A stretch of 64,000 nt of DNA, from contig DJVH01000074.1 in assembly GCA_002440825.1 (NCBI GenBank), positions 21,087 through 85,086 on the forward strand, in the 5' to 3' direction. Shown here piece by piece: positions 7,591 through 17,057 of this stretch (within the stretch, counting starts at the first letter, position 1; each line of letters begins with the position of its first letter). Source of the DNA: Bacteriovoracaceae bacterium UBA6261. GTDB taxonomy: Bacteria > Bdellovibrionota > Bacteriovoracia > Bacteriovoracales > Bacteriovoracaceae. The position numbers and the translations under genes are program-made. The notes under the pieces are model-generated. The model was not told the origin of the DNA. It ran no database searches and was given only the letters and a program-made list of their open reading frames with translations.

Positions 7591-9286
7591 ATTTCTGGTT
7601 CAAGAGAGTTTTGATTTCATCTGCAGTTCCCAATTTGAGAAACTCATCGACGAGATTTTTGCACTCACTATGTTTTAAACTGCGAATTATTTTTCTGGTC
7701 GGGAGAATATGCATGGCACTCATGCTGAGCTCGCTGACTCCCATTCCGACAAATAAAGGCACTAAGTCTTTTTGATGGGCCATAGATCCACAAATACCCA
7801 CCATTTTATTTTTAGCACGAGCATTCTTAATGGTCAGGTGAATTAGCCTCAACAGTCCCGGGTTATAAGGATTATAGAGATGCTCAATTTTTTCATTCAT
7901 GCGGTCCACTGCACATGTATATTGAGTCAGATCGTTTGTTCCGATGCTGAAGAAATCAACGTGATCGGCAAGGATATCTGACATTACTGCAGCCGCAGGA
8001 ATTTCAATCATGATGCCGAGTTTTACATCGTCAGCAAAAGAAATATTTTTCGAACGCAATTCGTCCTTCACTTCAGCAACTATTTTTTTTACGGCCAGTG
8101 TTTCTTCCAATGAAGAAATCATAGGGAACATGATAGAGAGCGGACCATGTACAGAAGCGCGGTAGAGAGCACGCAATTGCGTTTTGAACATTTCCGGTTC
8201 TCTCAAACAAATACGAATCGCTCTGTAACCTAAAAATGGATTGGCCTCTTCACCGATGTGAAGATAGTCGAGTTTCTTGTCACCACCGATATCTAAAGTG
8301 CGAATGATGCAACTTTTTCCTTTTAAACCCTTTATGACAGCAGCATAGGAATGAAATTGTTCATCCTCTGTTGGCATGCTTGTGCGATCCATGAAAAGAA
8401 ATTCTGTTCTATAAAGTCCGATAGCTTCACCGTCGTTGCGATCAAAGGCTTCCAGGTCTGCCGGGGTGCCGATATTGCCGGCAAGTTCGATATGAATTCC
8501 ATCAACCGTTTCCGATTTAAGTCCGACAAGAGCATGCAATTCTTTTTTGTATTCCAGATTTTGTTCGTGTTTCTTCTGGAATGTTTTTATTTCCTCTTCC
8601 GAAGGATTGATTGCGACAGTTCCTGTTTCGCCGTCAAAAGCAATCAGATCACCGGATTTAACCGAGGAAGTAATATTGTGAAGACCTACGATCGCTGGAA
8701 TTTCAAGTGTGCGCGCCATGATCGCCGTATGCGAAGTTTTTCCACCGATGTCCGTCAGAAAGCCAAGAACATTTTTTCTGTCCATAGAAGCGGTTTGTGA
8801 AGGCGTCAGATCTTTAGCGACAAGGATGACCGGCCCGGACAAATTTTCCAGTGAAATTTTAGTCTTTTTTAAAAGAGTATAGAGCAATCTTGAAGTGACA
8901 TCTTTAATATCAGCTGCACGCTCTTTCAGATAGGCATCGTCCATGGCTTCAAACATGGAAATGAATTGTCTGGAAACCGCATCGAGCGCGAACTCTGCAT
9001 TCACGCTTTCAGCTTTAATTTTTTTGAGAGTTTTCTTCAGCAGTTCGGGATCCTGGAGAATCATGATATGCGCTTCAAAAATCTGGGCTTTATCTTCTCC
9101 AAGATTCGCAAGTGTTTTTTCTTTTAAAATGGTCAACTCGTGCTTGCATTTTTCAATGGCCTGACCCAGTCGTGCTTCTTCCAGCTCAAAAGTGCTGATG
9201 TACTGAGGAATGACTAACTCTTCTTCTACGATCAGAAGAGCCGAACCGAGAGCGATGCCAGGCGAAGCAGAATTCCCTTTTAACAT
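7589..9286 (-). CDS. ptsI: PTS enzyme I (phosphoenolpyruvate-protein phosphotransferase)
   Basis: Cytoplasmic enzyme that takes phosphate from PEP and passes it to HPr, the first step of PTS sugar import. 565 aa, the standard length. Domains in order: N-terminal HPr-binding helices, phosphohistidine domain with the active His186 in GGKTSHTAIMA, and the C-terminal PEP-binding barrel with GLYRTEFLFM, SIGTNDLTQY and the catalytic Cys in MVGICGSMA. It lies 5 bases after ptsH and is the last gene of the IICBA-HPr-EI operon. No defects seen. Confidence 0.97.
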   Translation of the reverse strand: MLKGNSASPGIALGSALLIVEEELVIPQYISTFELEEARLGQAIEKCKHELTILKEKTLANLGEDKAQIFEAHIMILQDPELLKKTLKKIKAESVNAEFALDAVSRQFISMFEAMDDAYLKERAADIKDVTSRLLYTLLKKTKISLENLSGPVILVAKDLTPSQTASMDRKNVLGFLTDIGGKTSHTAIMARTLEIPAIVGLHNITSSVKSGDLIAFDGETGTVAINPSEEEIKTFQKKHEQNLEYKKELHALVGLKSETVDGIHIELAGNIGTPADLEAFDRNDGEAIGLYRTEFLFMDRTSMPTEDEQFHSYAAVIKGLKGKSCIIRTLDIGGDKKLDYLHIGEEANPFLGYRAIRICLREPEMFKTQLRALYRASVHGPLSIMFPMISSLEETLAVKKIVAEVKDELRSKNISFADDVKLGIMIEIPAAAVMSDILADHVDFFSIGTNDLTQYTCAVDRMNEKIEHLYNPYNPGLLRLIHLTIKNARAKNKMVGICGSMAHQKDLVPLFVGMGVSELSMSAMHILPTRKIIRSLKHSECKNLVDEFLKLGTADEIKTLLNQK

Positions 9287-9291
9287 AACGA

Positions 9292-9555
9292 CTACAGGTG
9301 AAACTTATTGTTGAAGAGGTTTGTGATTTCTTTGAGAGCAGCTTCAGCATCAGAGCCGTTTGCTGTAATCACAACTTCAGTGTCTTTCGTTAAACCTAAG
9401 CCCATTACACTCATGATGGATTTTGCGTTAGCAGTGTCGCCGTCAACTGAAAGCTCAATTTCAGCAGTGAAAGAGCTTGCAGTTTTTACCAGCACTCCAG
9501 CAGGACGAGCGTGCAGTCCTTCATCATTTAAAACTTTTACTGTTGTAGTTTGCAT
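9292..9555 (-). CDS. ptsH: Phosphocarrier protein HPr
   Basis: Small phosphocarrier between enzyme I and the sugar-specific IIA domain, 87 aa. The phosphorylated His15 lies in GLHARPAG, and a Ser46 lies in NAKSIMSVMGLG. In Firmicutes Ser46 is the target of HPr kinase; no hprK is in the window, so regulation through Ser46 here is unproven. It sits between the IICBA permease (12-base gap) and ptsI (5-base gap), clearly co-transcribed. Confidence 0.96.
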   Translation of the reverse strand: MQTTTVKVLNDEGLHARPAGVLVKTASSFTAEIELSVDGDTANAKSIMSVMGLGLTKDTEVVITANGSDAEAALKEITNLFNNKFHL

Positions 9556-9567
9556 ATTATTTCCTTC

Positions 9568-11496
9568 TTATTTTTTAAAAGTGATTTCCATTATGTCGTG
9601 ACCGTTGTGAATTTGTCCATTTCCCTGCATCGACATATTGGCCACTTTGCTCATATTGGTAATGACAACGGGAGTGATGTCGGATTTGGCCTTTTCTCGC
9701 ACGAGATCGAGATCAAATTCAAGAAGTTTTTGTCCGCGAAGAACAACATCGCCTTTTTTAACGAGAGCGTTGAACCCCTGGCCATTCATTTTAACAGTGT
9801 CAATTCCGACGTGAATCAGAACTTCCAGACCATCATCAGTTGTTAAACCAATGGCATGATTAGTTCTGAAGAGCTGAGCAATCTTTCCGTCAACCGGAGC
9901 GTAAACAACACCTTCTGTGGGTTTGACAGCGAAGCCGTCGCCGAGAACTTTGGTTGCGAAAGTTTCGTCAGGAACCTGGGAGAGAGTCATCACTTCACCT
10001 TTTAGAGGTGAGCCCAGCATCGTACCGTTGGATTTATTTTGTTTGATAACAGCTGCAGTTGCAGTTTCAGTTTTCACGACAGGTTTATTGGTCATCAGTG
10101 ATTTAATTTCTTCTTTAAGGGCATCCGATTCGACGCCAAAAATAACCTGAAAATTATTTCCAGTGGCCATGATTCCGGCAGCGCCAATTTGTTTTAAGCG
10201 CTCCTGATTTACTTTTGAAGAATCGTTAACTGTAAGACGAAGACGAGTAATGCACGCATCCAGATGGACGATATTCTGAGTTCCGCCAAGAGCGATCAGA
10301 ATTTCAGCAGCTTTTTGAGAAGCAGGAACTGCTCCCACACCTTCTTCTGCATCATCTGCATCGCGGCCCGGAGTTTTGATATCCATTAGACCGATCAGCC
10401 AATAAAAGACACCAAAGTAAAGAACGGCTATGGCAGGGCCAACGACCAACCAGAGATATTGCGAGTTCTTCATATTGCTTGCACCGACGAGATAATCAAT
10501 AAGTGAAGCTGAGAACGTATAGCCCAGGTGAATATCAAAATGCCCAGTGAGAAGTCCTGAAAGGAAGGCTGCGCACACATGGAAAACGTAAAGAATTGGC
10601 GCAACAAAAATAAAGGCAAATTCAATAGGCTCTGTGATACCGGTTATGATGGATGTAAGAGCAGCAGAAATCATGATCCCTGCGATCGCTTTTCTGCGCG
10701 TTTCAGGGGCGCGAAGATACATGGCAAAGCAAGCGGCCGGTAAACCGAATAGCATCAATGGAAATTCTGCCGCCATAAAACGACCCGCCGTAGGATCACC
10801 GGCAAAGTAACGGACCGATTCACCTTTTACGGCTACGCCAGTAGATGTGATGAAAGAACCGAACTCATAAAGAAATGGTTGATAATAAACATGGTGAAGC
10901 CCAAGAGGAATAAGAAGTCTTTTTCCAGCGGCATAAAAAGCCGGACCTAAATCCGATCCCATGATGTATGAACCAAAATGATTGATTGCATTCTGTACAG
11001 GTGGCCAGATATATCCCAGGGCCACTCCGACAAAAACCGCTGCAGCCGCAGTAATGATCGGAACAAATCTTTTTCCGGCAAAAAAGCCGAAGACAGGATG
11101 AAGTTTAATCTGAAAAAACTTTTTATATAAATAGGCAGCGAGCAAGCCGATGATAATACCGCCAAAAACACCAGTGTTGATTTCAACCGGAAGAGCGAGA
11201 ACGTCCTTCATGACTTTTAAAACATTGGCGAAAGTAAAGTAACCGACAACTGCAGCGAGACCAGCAACTCCGGCCCCTCCGGCAAAACCAATGGCAACGC
11301 CGATTGCAAAAACAACGGGCAATTGTTCGAAAATGGCAAGACCGCCTGAAAAAATGAGTTTCCCGATGAAGTGATGTTCAAGAATTCGCCCCAGTGCTAC
11401 AAGAAGACCGGCAGCAGGAAGAACAGAGACAGGAGTCATCAAAGATTTTCCAACTTGTTGTAAAGTCGAAAACGTTTTATTGGCCACGGAATTCAT
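9568..11496 (-). CDS. PTS transporter subunit IICBA, glucose/N-acetylglucosamine type
   Basis: Membrane permease that imports and phosphorylates a hexose. Domain order is IIC (about residues 1-370, many membrane helices), IIB with the phosphorylated Cys in LDACITRLRL, and IIA with the active His in EVLIHVGIDTVKMNG. The start chosen is the ATG at 11496, giving 642 aa, because the upstream in-frame ATG at 11511 forms part of its GAGGAG ribosome site. The domain order and length match E. coli NagE (648 aa) and Bacillus PtsG. The neighbouring glucoamylase argues for glucose, while length argues for N-acetylglucosamine; specificity is unresolved. It is the first gene of an operon with ptsH and ptsI. 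Confidence 0.92.
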   Translation of the reverse strand: MNSVANKTFSTLQQVGKSLMTPVSVLPAAGLLVALGRILEHHFIGKLIFSGGLAIFEQLPVVFAIGVAIGFAGGAGVAGLAAVVGYFTFANVLKVMKDVLALPVEINTGVFGGIIIGLLAAYLYKKFFQIKLHPVFGFFAGKRFVPIITAAAAVFVGVALGYIWPPVQNAINHFGSYIMGSDLGPAFYAAGKRLLIPLGLHHVYYQPFLYEFGSFITSTGVAVKGESVRYFAGDPTAGRFMAAEFPLMLFGLPAACFAMYLRAPETRRKAIAGIMISAALTSIITGITEPIEFAFIFVAPILYVFHVCAAFLSGLLTGHFDIHLGYTFSASLIDYLVGASNMKNSQYLWLVVGPAIAVLYFGVFYWLIGLMDIKTPGRDADDAEEGVGAVPASQKAAEILIALGGTQNIVHLDACITRLRLTVNDSSKVNQERLKQIGAAGIMATGNNFQVIFGVESDALKEEIKSLMTNKPVVKTETATAAVIKQNKSNGTMLGSPLKGEVMTLSQVPDETFATKVLGDGFAVKPTEGVVYAPVDGKIAQLFRTNHAIGLTTDDGLEVLIHVGIDTVKMNGQGFNALVKKGDVVLRGQKLLEFDLDLVREKAKSDITPVVITNMSKVANMSMQGNGQIHNGHDIMEITFKK

Positions 11497-11705
11497 GCAA
11501 TAGCTCCTCATATTTTTTTAAACGTTTAGGATTCTTTTTGAAGGGCATACCCTAACATTTGCAATAGCATTTTTGGAAGGAAAATATGCGCTGAAATCTT
11601 GTTACAATTCTTAAGAAATCTTTAGCAAAAATTTTTTACAGATAATAATTATTCTCAGGGATTTTAAGCTTTCAATATCAAGTGATTTTTGGTCCAATAA
11701 GCACC

Positions 11706-13859
11706 ATGAAAACAAAATTCTTTTTACTTCTTTTAGGTGTAACAACTTCACTGACTTGCGCTGCTGCAAACAAACCGTCTCGTTTGACCAGCGGAGAAGC
11801 TTTTGGCGCTCCAGGCGTTCCAGGTTCCTGGGCCTCAGCGAGAAAAGTACAGGTGGGGACATTTTATGAAACGACCGGTGCTGCTAAATCACCGTTATGG
11901 TTTACCATCTCAGAGGGAACGCTCACTGAAGTTTATTATCCCACTGTTGATCAGGCACAAATAAAAGATTCTCAATTTCTTATTAGTGATGGCTCCACTT
12001 TTTTCAAGCAAGAGCGCGATTTGAAAAAAGAAGTGACTGTGCTGTCACCATCACTGATAAAAATCACTAATTCAGATTATGCCGGCAGATTTAAAATTTC
12101 TCACACTTATTACACTGCAAAGGATTCTTCGGTTTTGATTGATGAAGTCGAAGCCGTGTTAAACCAGGATGGGTTGCAACTTTTCCTTTTGACGAAACCT
12201 CAGCTCAACAACACAGCAGCTTTTGATTCAGCAGTAGTCAATCCGGAAGGTTTTTATTTCAAAGAAAACCTCACTCAACTTCAAGTGACCGCTACAACAG
12301 GATTCAAAAAGAAATCAGTGGGCTTTGTCGGATTCTCTGATGGTTGGCAGGATTTAAACCGCGACTTCAAAATGGATTATGAATTCAATACAGCGACAAA
12401 CGGAAGTGTGGCCTCAACAGGTGAAATCGATCTTCCGCAAGTCGCAGGAACATACAAATTCTATGTTGTTTACCGCTTCTCCAGCGGAGAACAGGCAAAG
12501 AAATTGTTTGATTACTCTCAGGCAAAAAATGATTACGTGAACGGATGGAATACTTATCTTAATTCTCTTCGCGTGCCAAAAAATCTGACTAAAGATCAGT
12601 CCACACTTTATCTTCGATCTCTTTACACTCTCAAATGTCATGAAGATAAATTAAATCCAGGCGCTTTTATCGCGTCTCTTTCCGTTCCTTGGGGAGAGTC
12701 GCAAAAAGAATCACCTGGAGCTGAAATCGGCGGCTATCATTTAATCTGGCCGCGCGATTTATTTAATGTTTCCGTCGCGCTGTTGAATTCCGGCGATTAT
12801 CAATCGGCGCTGAATGCTCTTCGCTTTTTGAAAAAAGTTCAATACAAGCCTGGTTCAGGAAACTGGAATTTATACCCGCGTATTATTCCAAAAGCAGGTG
12901 CGTGGCCGCAAAATACATGGGTGACAGGAAGAACTTATTGGGAAGGGTTTCAGCTGGATCAGACGGCTTTTCCTGTTCATTTGTTCTATCACTTGTATGA
13001 AAAAACAAAAGCGAATGAAAAAGAAGCTCTCTTCAATGAATTTGAACCAATGCTGACCAGTGCTCTTAATTTTATCGCGACGTATGGACCGTGGACTCAT
13101 CAGGAGCGATGGGAAGAAAATTTCGGTATTTCGCCTTCGAGTTTTTCAGCAGCAGCCTCAGCTTTAATTATCGGTTCCAAGATTTTCAAAAACTCTTACG
13201 GTCAAAATCTTTTGAATGTGGCCAATCATTGGCTTTACACACCAAACGACAATATCGACACATGGACTTATACAACGACAGGTGTCTATGGCGACGGTCA
13301 GTATTATTTGAGAATGGCAGGAGGAAGCTCGTACGATGCTCCTTGGAATCCAAACGATCGGTCATCTATCCATATTGCCAATTCCAGCCAGAGAATGGCG
13401 CAGGAAAAAGTTCTTGATCAAGGATTTCTGCAACTCTCGTTGCTGGGTCTGAAGCCTGGAAGTTCTTCTTTGATTAAAAAATCAAAAGATGTCGTTGACC
13501 AAAACATCAGTGTACTGACTCCAAAAGGGCGCGGCTGGTATCGTTATTCTTTCGATGCTTATGGTGAAGAAGGAAAAGGAAGACTGTGGCCATTGCTATC
13601 CGGGGAGCATGCGCGTTTTGCCATTGAACGATATTCGTCCAACGACCTGAGCTGGACTAATGTTCTTAAAGAAACAAGCGCCGTTATTGACAGCTTTTTG
13701 GGCTTCGCCAATGACGGGTTGATGATCCCTGAGCAGGTTTTTGAAAAGAACGGAGAGGGAACTGGTTCAGCAACTCCGCTGGCCTGGGCCCACGCTGAAT
13801 ACATCAAACTTCTTTGGTCGCTCGAAGCAAAACACAATATTGAAAACGTTCTCAGATAA
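11706..13859 (+). CDS. Secreted glucoamylase, glycoside hydrolase family 15
   Basis: Exo-acting enzyme releasing glucose from starch, glycogen or maltodextrin ends. The ATG at 11706 is preferred over a GTG at 11682 because the signal peptide (MKTKFFLLLLGV to CAAA) starts there. An N-terminal beta-sandwich like glucodextranase domain N (to about residue 270) precedes the (alpha/alpha)6 barrel, with WPRD near residue 347, the catalytic-acid motif RWEEN near 466, and the base region WAHAEY near 694. 717 aa suits bacterial GH15. Divergent from the PTS operon with a shared 209-bp upstream region, suggesting joint control. No ribosome site is obvious. Confidence 0.9.
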   Translation: MKTKFFLLLLGVTTSLTCAAANKPSRLTSGEAFGAPGVPGSWASARKVQVGTFYETTGAAKSPLWFTISEGTLTEVYYPTVDQAQIKDSQFLISDGSTFFKQERDLKKEVTVLSPSLIKITNSDYAGRFKISHTYYTAKDSSVLIDEVEAVLNQDGLQLFLLTKPQLNNTAAFDSAVVNPEGFYFKENLTQLQVTATTGFKKKSVGFVGFSDGWQDLNRDFKMDYEFNTATNGSVASTGEIDLPQVAGTYKFYVVYRFSSGEQAKKLFDYSQAKNDYVNGWNTYLNSLRVPKNLTKDQSTLYLRSLYTLKCHEDKLNPGAFIASLSVPWGESQKESPGAEIGGYHLIWPRDLFNVSVALLNSGDYQSALNALRFLKKVQYKPGSGNWNLYPRIIPKAGAWPQNTWVTGRTYWEGFQLDQTAFPVHLFYHLYEKTKANEKEALFNEFEPMLTSALNFIATYGPWTHQERWEENFGISPSSFSAAASALIIGSKIFKNSYGQNLLNVANHWLYTPNDNIDTWTYTTTGVYGDGQYYLRMAGGSSYDAPWNPNDRSSIHIANSSQRMAQEKVLDQGFLQLSLLGLKPGSSSLIKKSKDVVDQNISVLTPKGRGWYRYSFDAYGEEGKGRLWPLLSGEHARFAIERYSSNDLSWTNVLKETSAVIDSFLGFANDGLMIPEQVFEKNGEGTGSATPLAWAHAEYIKLLWSLEAKHNIENVLR

Positions 13860-13873
13860 AAGCTGAGAACGTT
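13845..13873. terminator. Perfect 11-bp hairpin at a convergent gene junction
   Basis: AACGTTCTCAG (13845-13855), a 7-base loop holding the glucoamylase stop, and CTGAGAACGTT (13863-13873). There is no T run on either side, so it is not a classical intrinsic terminator, but its place between convergent stops suggests that role or 3'-end stabilisation. Confidence 0.5.
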
Positions 13874-15140
13874 ATCGCTTAATCATTTCAAAGCCGCGCA
13901 TGATGTTCATAAATTCTCTAGCGGCATTATCAGGCGCATAATTCGTGAGTGTCTGCAGTCCGCACGAACCTGGCGTCGGTCCTTCTTCAATTGTCCCTTT
14001 GTATTTACAGACTACTTTCGCATTACAGGAAATCCAGTCACATTTTAATTCATTGCCTGGGAAGGTCTGGTACTCCAAGTCACCGCGGTAGAGCGCATTT
14101 TCAATTCCATAACGGCATTTTTCAAAATAACTTTTTGTCTTTCCAGTAGAGCAAAGCCAGTCATAAACGACGTCACGAATGTCCTCCCAGTCAGATTCAA
14201 GATTAATGGGTTTGACGGACGGGTAGGCAAGAAGAGAAGTGGCCATTCCTTTTTCACAGCGTCCGTCGCGGCTGTTTTCATAGTTGCAGAAAAATTTATC
14301 AAAGGACAATCCGCCGGCATTAAAATCTCCCCAGTAAGAATTGTAATAAGTGCGGGCCGCTTTCATTCTGGTGCACATCCCTGAACCGCAGGAGAATTTG
14401 CTCTCAAAGCTGAAGGTATTGGAAGTGACTTTTCCAGAACGGGATTGATCTTCTTCTTTGTACCAGTGTCCATCAGATTCAATGCGTTCAAAATAAGATC
14501 CTGCCAGTGATCCGGAAACTGGAATGCCCAGCCCCTGGCTTAAATCAGGTGCGAGATAAAAGCCGGCATTGCAGGCGTTCAATGTGGCATAAGCGTTGCC
14601 GACAAAGCGCCATCTCATGGCCCTCAAACGTTCATAATGAGCGCTAGGGTCAAAGGCTGCATTGTTCTTTCCAATGATCATTGCCCAGGGAGAAGCGTGG
14701 CCGTAGAAATCGAAGCTTGCAATCTGATCAAATTGTTCCATTTCATCAAGCATCAAATGGGCATTGAACTTTCGCATGACGGCTTTTACCACCGGTATTT
14801 TATATTTTGCGAAGACCTCTTCATCACTCATGCCTTTGACGTCAGGGCCCGACATAATGACCACCTGATGATCGGGCCAGACTTCTTTATAGCGTTGAGC
14901 ACGAGTCAAACCTGATTGAAAAAATTGATCTGAATCTTCTTTAACAGCAGAACCTACGACGATAATGTGTGTGATCTTGTGTGTGTTGAGAACCTTGTCT
15001 TTGTAAAGACCGACTCTGTATTCACCTGTGCGAAGTCCATCAATGACTTCACCTGACGTTAAATTACCTGGGCCAGATTTGGATTTACAGGAAACGAGGG
15101 CAATGAGCATCAACACGATCAACGAAAAAGTTAGTTTCAT
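13872..15140 (-). CDS. Lipoprotein with caspase/CHAT-like (clan CD) His-Cys dyad
   Basis: 422 aa from the ATG at 15140, which has a GGAGGAT site; the frame extends further upstream, but this start gives a clear lipoprotein signal with lipobox LVSC (Cys18). Residues 57-62 form a hydrophobic strand (HIIVVG); FDFYGHAS supplies His148 and YATLNACNAG supplies Cys190, followed by SQGLGIPVSGSLAGS. This is the spacing and order of the caspase-fold dyad (caspase, gingipain, CHAT). The C-terminal half holds ten cysteines (251-393), suggesting a disulfide-bonded domain. Located on the outer side of the inner membrane or in the outer membrane. Peptidase activity is inferred from the dyad alone; target unknown. 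Confidence 0.65.
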   Translation of the reverse strand: MKLTFSLIVLMLIALVSCKSKSGPGNLTSGEVIDGLRTGEYRVGLYKDKVLNTHKITHIIVVGSAVKEDSDQFFQSGLTRAQRYKEVWPDHQVVIMSGPDVKGMSDEEVFAKYKIPVVKAVMRKFNAHLMLDEMEQFDQIASFDFYGHASPWAMIIGKNNAAFDPSAHYERLRAMRWRFVGNAYATLNACNAGFYLAPDLSQGLGIPVSGSLAGSYFERIESDGHWYKEEDQSRSGKVTSNTFSFESKFSCGSGMCTRMKAARTYYNSYWGDFNAGGLSFDKFFCNYENSRDGRCEKGMATSLLAYPSVKPINLESDWEDIRDVVYDWLCSTGKTKSYFEKCRYGIENALYRGDLEYQTFPGNELKCDWISCNAKVVCKYKGTIEEGPTPGSCGLQTLTNYAPDNAAREFMNIMRGFEMIKR

Positions 15141-15398
15141 GTACGGGATCCTCCAATAGATCTCATCAAAATCTGCATAAGAAAATATCAAAGGGTGACT
15201 TTCGTCAATTGAATCAATGTAAATGAAAAATTTTAATTGAAGATGTAATGTTACTGGTGTCACAATGGAGGGATTGATAACAAAAACGATGTGGATGAAT
15301 ACAGAAAATGTATTAAAAAAATGCGCCCCGTAATGACTTTAAAATGAGCGGCCCATTATCCTTTATCGACACACTCATTAAACACAAGGAAGTTTAAA

Positions 15399-15875
15399 AT
15401 GAAAACGCTACTGGTACTCGCAACAATCACACTCTCATCAGCTGCAATGGCCTGTCCAGAAATGCAGGGAAGATATGACCACTGTTACTCAGAAATCAGA
15501 CCAATCAAAGGCGAATACATTGTCGATCAACATCAGGAAAACAACTATGAAGTTTACAATGTTGAGTACAACGATGATGAAACAGGTGAAAGCCAAAAAG
15601 AAGAAATAAAAACAAACAATCAAACTGTTTCAAGCAAGCAACGTCTTCCAAGAGTTGGCATTCGTGTCAGAATTGAAGCTAAGGCGAGATGTCAGGGAAA
15701 TAAAGTCATTTCGGATGCAGACGTTTATTTTATGGGGGGAAAAGTTGGGAATTTTACCAATGAAATTTACCTTGAAGGAAATACTTTAAGAAGCAATCTC
15801 GATGGATCTTACCTCGGCAAAAGTCTGCAGAAGAGAATTGTCTGCACACTTAAGCAAGGCAAGAGTATCGAATAA
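15399..15875 (+). CDS. Small secreted protein of unknown function
   Basis: 158 aa with a signal peptide (residues 1-18, ending SAAMA) and a good AAGGAAG ribosome site. The mature part starts with Cys and contains four cysteines in all, a strongly acidic central segment with NDDETGE, and a C-terminal part that looks beta-rich. No family recognised. It is divergent from the caspase-like lipoprotein and ends 6 bases before the convergent stop of the next gene. Confidence 0.7.
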   Translation: MKTLLVLATITLSSAAMACPEMQGRYDHCYSEIRPIKGEYIVDQHQENNYEVYNVEYNDDETGESQKEEIKTNNQTVSSKQRLPRVGIRVRIEAKARCQGNKVISDADVYFMGGKVGNFTNEIYLEGNTLRSNLDGSYLGKSLQKRIVCTLKQGKSIE

Positions 15876-15880
15876 CTTTT

Positions 15881-16849
15881 CTACTTCACACAATAGTATA
15901 AATAGTCTTCAGCGTTCACTTCCCATTTTTCTCTTACAGGAGAAGGATTGCGGAGAGTGGGCGCGAAGACTTTATCTCCATCCAGTGCCCAGACCTTATC
16001 GTTTAGACTAACACCACCAGACCAATCGCCGTAAGAATTTAAAAGATCCAGCTCAAACTCAGTTGGCAATCTTGCATCCAATGTTTCACAAGCCTGCTGT
16101 GCCAGACGGGGCTCGGCCACGCGATCAACTGAACCATTAAGTCCGCCGATCAATGTTAGCATTTTGCTGCCGACTTTTATCTGTGAAGGAAACTGAGTGC
16201 GTTGAAACTCAGTAAACATGTCTGCTGCAATTTTACTCATGACATATTCAGGTTTACCTGAAGCAATAAAAGATTCACTTGAACCATCTCTGCCGATTAA
16301 ATGCACTGTCACCTGGATATCGCCCTGGCAATTAGGGGCCAGTGCATAGGTTCCATAAGCAATGAAATCAAGTTTCGTCAATAATGTGTCATCAAGATAT
16401 CCGTCGCGCATGCCAGCTTTAGCAGCATTGACCACATTGACGATGTCGTTCACGTACTGAAAGCTGATTTTCTTGGTTCTGGGACTCAGCTGACGATAAA
16501 ACTGATCGAGATAAGCTTTAAAAGAAGACTCTAAAGTGACATCCAGGTATTGGTATCGAACGGCCAGGTCCTGGTTGCGCTCGTACATTGTATTGAAAGC
16601 GACAAGCAAATTGAGAGCATCGTAACCTTTGGCGCCTTGAGCGAGCAGTTTTTCCGCAGAGTGAACCATGTTGTTCATGAACTCCGTGCGTGTTTGTCCA
16701 TAGGCATCTTTATATTGGCAAAGATCCGCGCCTCTAACGAATGGAATCGTGGGCCAGATATCAAATCTTCCATCTGCCGGAACAGGCGTGGAAGCATAGG
16801 CTGAAAAGGCCATCAAGACAGAAACACCAAATGTCGTTAAAGCTTTCAT
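15881..16849 (-). CDS. Secreted protein of unknown function
   Basis: 322 aa with a signal peptide of about 19 residues (ending SAYA). The mature protein has a helical N-terminal half, four cysteines spread over its length (in LCQYK, NCQGD, QACET and YYCVK), and a C-terminal segment with Trp-rich strands (YGDWSGG, DKVWALDG) that hint at a compact C-terminal domain like those of DUF1566 proteins; that likeness is weak. Monocistronic by position: convergent with the gene before it and divergent from the response regulator. Confidence 0.7.
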   Translation of the reverse strand: MKALTTFGVSVLMAFSAYASTPVPADGRFDIWPTIPFVRGADLCQYKDAYGQTRTEFMNNMVHSAEKLLAQGAKGYDALNLLVAFNTMYERNQDLAVRYQYLDVTLESSFKAYLDQFYRQLSPRTKKISFQYVNDIVNVVNAAKAGMRDGYLDDTLLTKLDFIAYGTYALAPNCQGDIQVTVHLIGRDGSSESFIASGKPEYVMSKIAADMFTEFQRTQFPSQIKVGSKMLTLIGGLNGSVDRVAEPRLAQQACETLDARLPTEFELDLLNSYGDWSGGVSLNDKVWALDGDKVFAPTLRNPSPVREKWEVNAEDYLYYCVK

Positions 16850-17057
16850 GAGAAACTCCGTTTTTAAAAACTGGCGAGCTTATATCATGGTGACTTTGCG
16901 GAAGTCCCCCATTTATAAAATTTTCAAAGACTTGCTGGAAAGACGTTACAAGTTATTAATAAGTGCCAGTGATTGTTAGAATTCGACTATGAAATTGATA
17001 GTATTTGTCAGAATGAAACACTTTTGTTTGTTCATTGCATGTTCAATACTGCTTGCC

